A stretch of 6,812 bases of DNA from Gammaproteobacteria bacterium (GTDB lineage: Bacteria > Pseudomonadota > Gammaproteobacteria > HTCC5015), in contig JAHDBX010000092.1 in NCBI GenBank assembly GCA_020630145.1, forward strand, positions 1-6,812, written 5' to 3'. A program made the translations under genes and the position numbers. Position 1 is the stretch's first letter; each line of letters opens with the position of its first letter. Under the pieces are notes generated by a model, which did not search any database, was not told where the DNA came from, and worked only from the letters and a program-made list of their open reading frames with translations. Shown here in pieces: positions 6,316-6,812 of the stretch.

Positions 6316-6345
6316 CAACGATGCAAGCTATTTAAACCACGTATT

Positions 6346-6812
6346 TTATTTACCCCAAACTTTTCTATACTCTCTTCTGTACTTATTGTTTGGATCAAAG
6401 ATGTTTTGCTTGCCACCGTCTAAACCAATGTTAGAACGTGTAACAACATGCAATGGCGATAAGTAACCTGACCATGGCGCACCATTTATTGCACGATTCA
6501 ATTCATCAATTAACTGCCAACCCTGTAGATTCAAAGGTTCTGCTACTGTAATCGCTTGGTATTGATCAGAACGAATACGCATATATGCTGAACGTGAACC
6601 ATCACCCGCTGCTACCGCTCTTGGGAAGTCTGTACCTTTAAGTCCCGCTACCGCTAATGCAGGGCCCATAAAATCAAAGTAGATATCATTAATCGCTAAT
6701 GAGTGTGTCCATTTTTTACCGTACTTTTGCAATAGCGAGGTTGTTAACGGCACCATACGTGATGAGGTTTCAGCAATAGGTGTATCAACATACTCTAATA
6801 CCGTACCACCTA
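6346..6812 (-). CDS. Periplasmic substrate-binding protein, probably sugar ABC transporter (3' part)
   Basis: Only the C-terminal 154 residues are in the window. The frame stays open upstream of the internal Met at 6756 (GGTVLEYVDTPIAETSSR precedes it) to the window edge, so the true start lies beyond 6812. The pattern fits the second lobe of a type 1 periplasmic binding protein (RbsB-like): SLAINDIYFDFMGPALA, then AAGDGSRSAYMRIRS, QAITVAEPLNLQGWQLIDEL, and a C-terminus ending in FDPNNKYRREYRKVW. By analogy with RbsB, the N-D of AINDIY and the aspartate of AAGD lie in ligand-binding loops; this is inference. The protein would be exported and deliver a sugar or similar ligand to an ABC permease, but the signal peptide and partner genes are outside the window. 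Ligand unknown. The stop is TAA, and it is the last gene of its transcription unit, convergent with the DUF1631 gene. Confidence 0.72.
   Translation of the reverse strand, partial: GGTVLEYVDTPIAETSSRMVPLTTSLLQKYGKKWTHSLAINDIYFDFMGPALAVAGLKGTDFPRAVAAGDGSRSAYMRIRSDQYQAITVAEPLNLQGWQLIDELNRAINGAPWSGYLSPLHVVTRSNIGLDGGKQNIFDPNNKYRREYRKVWGK

Overview
The window reads as chromosomal DNA of an AT-rich gammaproteobacterium, probably an aquatic or marine relative of the pseudomonads/Cellvibrionales. This rests on an HAD hydrolase, rppH and ptsP cluster like that of Pseudomonas, a pseudomonad-like short RppH, and REP-type palindromes of the kind common in gammaproteobacterial intergenic DNA. The genus cannot be fixed from the sequence alone.

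Layout. Positions 1-299 hold no credible gene. They contain a hairpin-rich extragenic repeat (about 1-150) followed by three REP-like palindromes (168-187, 228-247, 263-280), the last lying next to the ptsP stop codon. The minus strand then carries a two-gene operon: rppH (3048 to 2578, RNA pyrophosphohydrolase) followed 7 nt later by ptsP (2570 to 300, enzyme I of the nitrogen PTS). A 92-bp AT-rich divergent promoter region (3049-3140) separates it from a plus-strand pair: an HAD-IB phosphatase-like gene (3141-3827) and, 2 nt after its stop, a 738-residue DUF1631-family protein of unknown function (3830-6046). A convergent, gene-free gap (6047-6345) holds two near-identical 35-bp direct repeats bracketing a perfect 13-bp-stem hairpin and a segment that can fold into a branched, three-way-junction-like structure. 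From 6346 to the window end, on the minus strand, lies the 3' part of a periplasmic substrate-binding protein, probably for a sugar ABC transporter.

How the genes relate. RppH converts 5'-triphosphate mRNA ends to monophosphates and so starts mRNA decay. PtsP (EI-Ntr) senses nitrogen status through its GAF domain and feeds phosphate from PEP to NPr and EIIA-Ntr. Both are housekeeping regulators commonly found as neighbours. The HAD and DUF1631 genes almost certainly share a transcript, but a shared function is not known. No defence system, CRISPR array, toxin-antitoxin pair, insertion-sequence transposase, rRNA or tRNA was seen. The least explained part of the window is the convergent gap 6120-6315.
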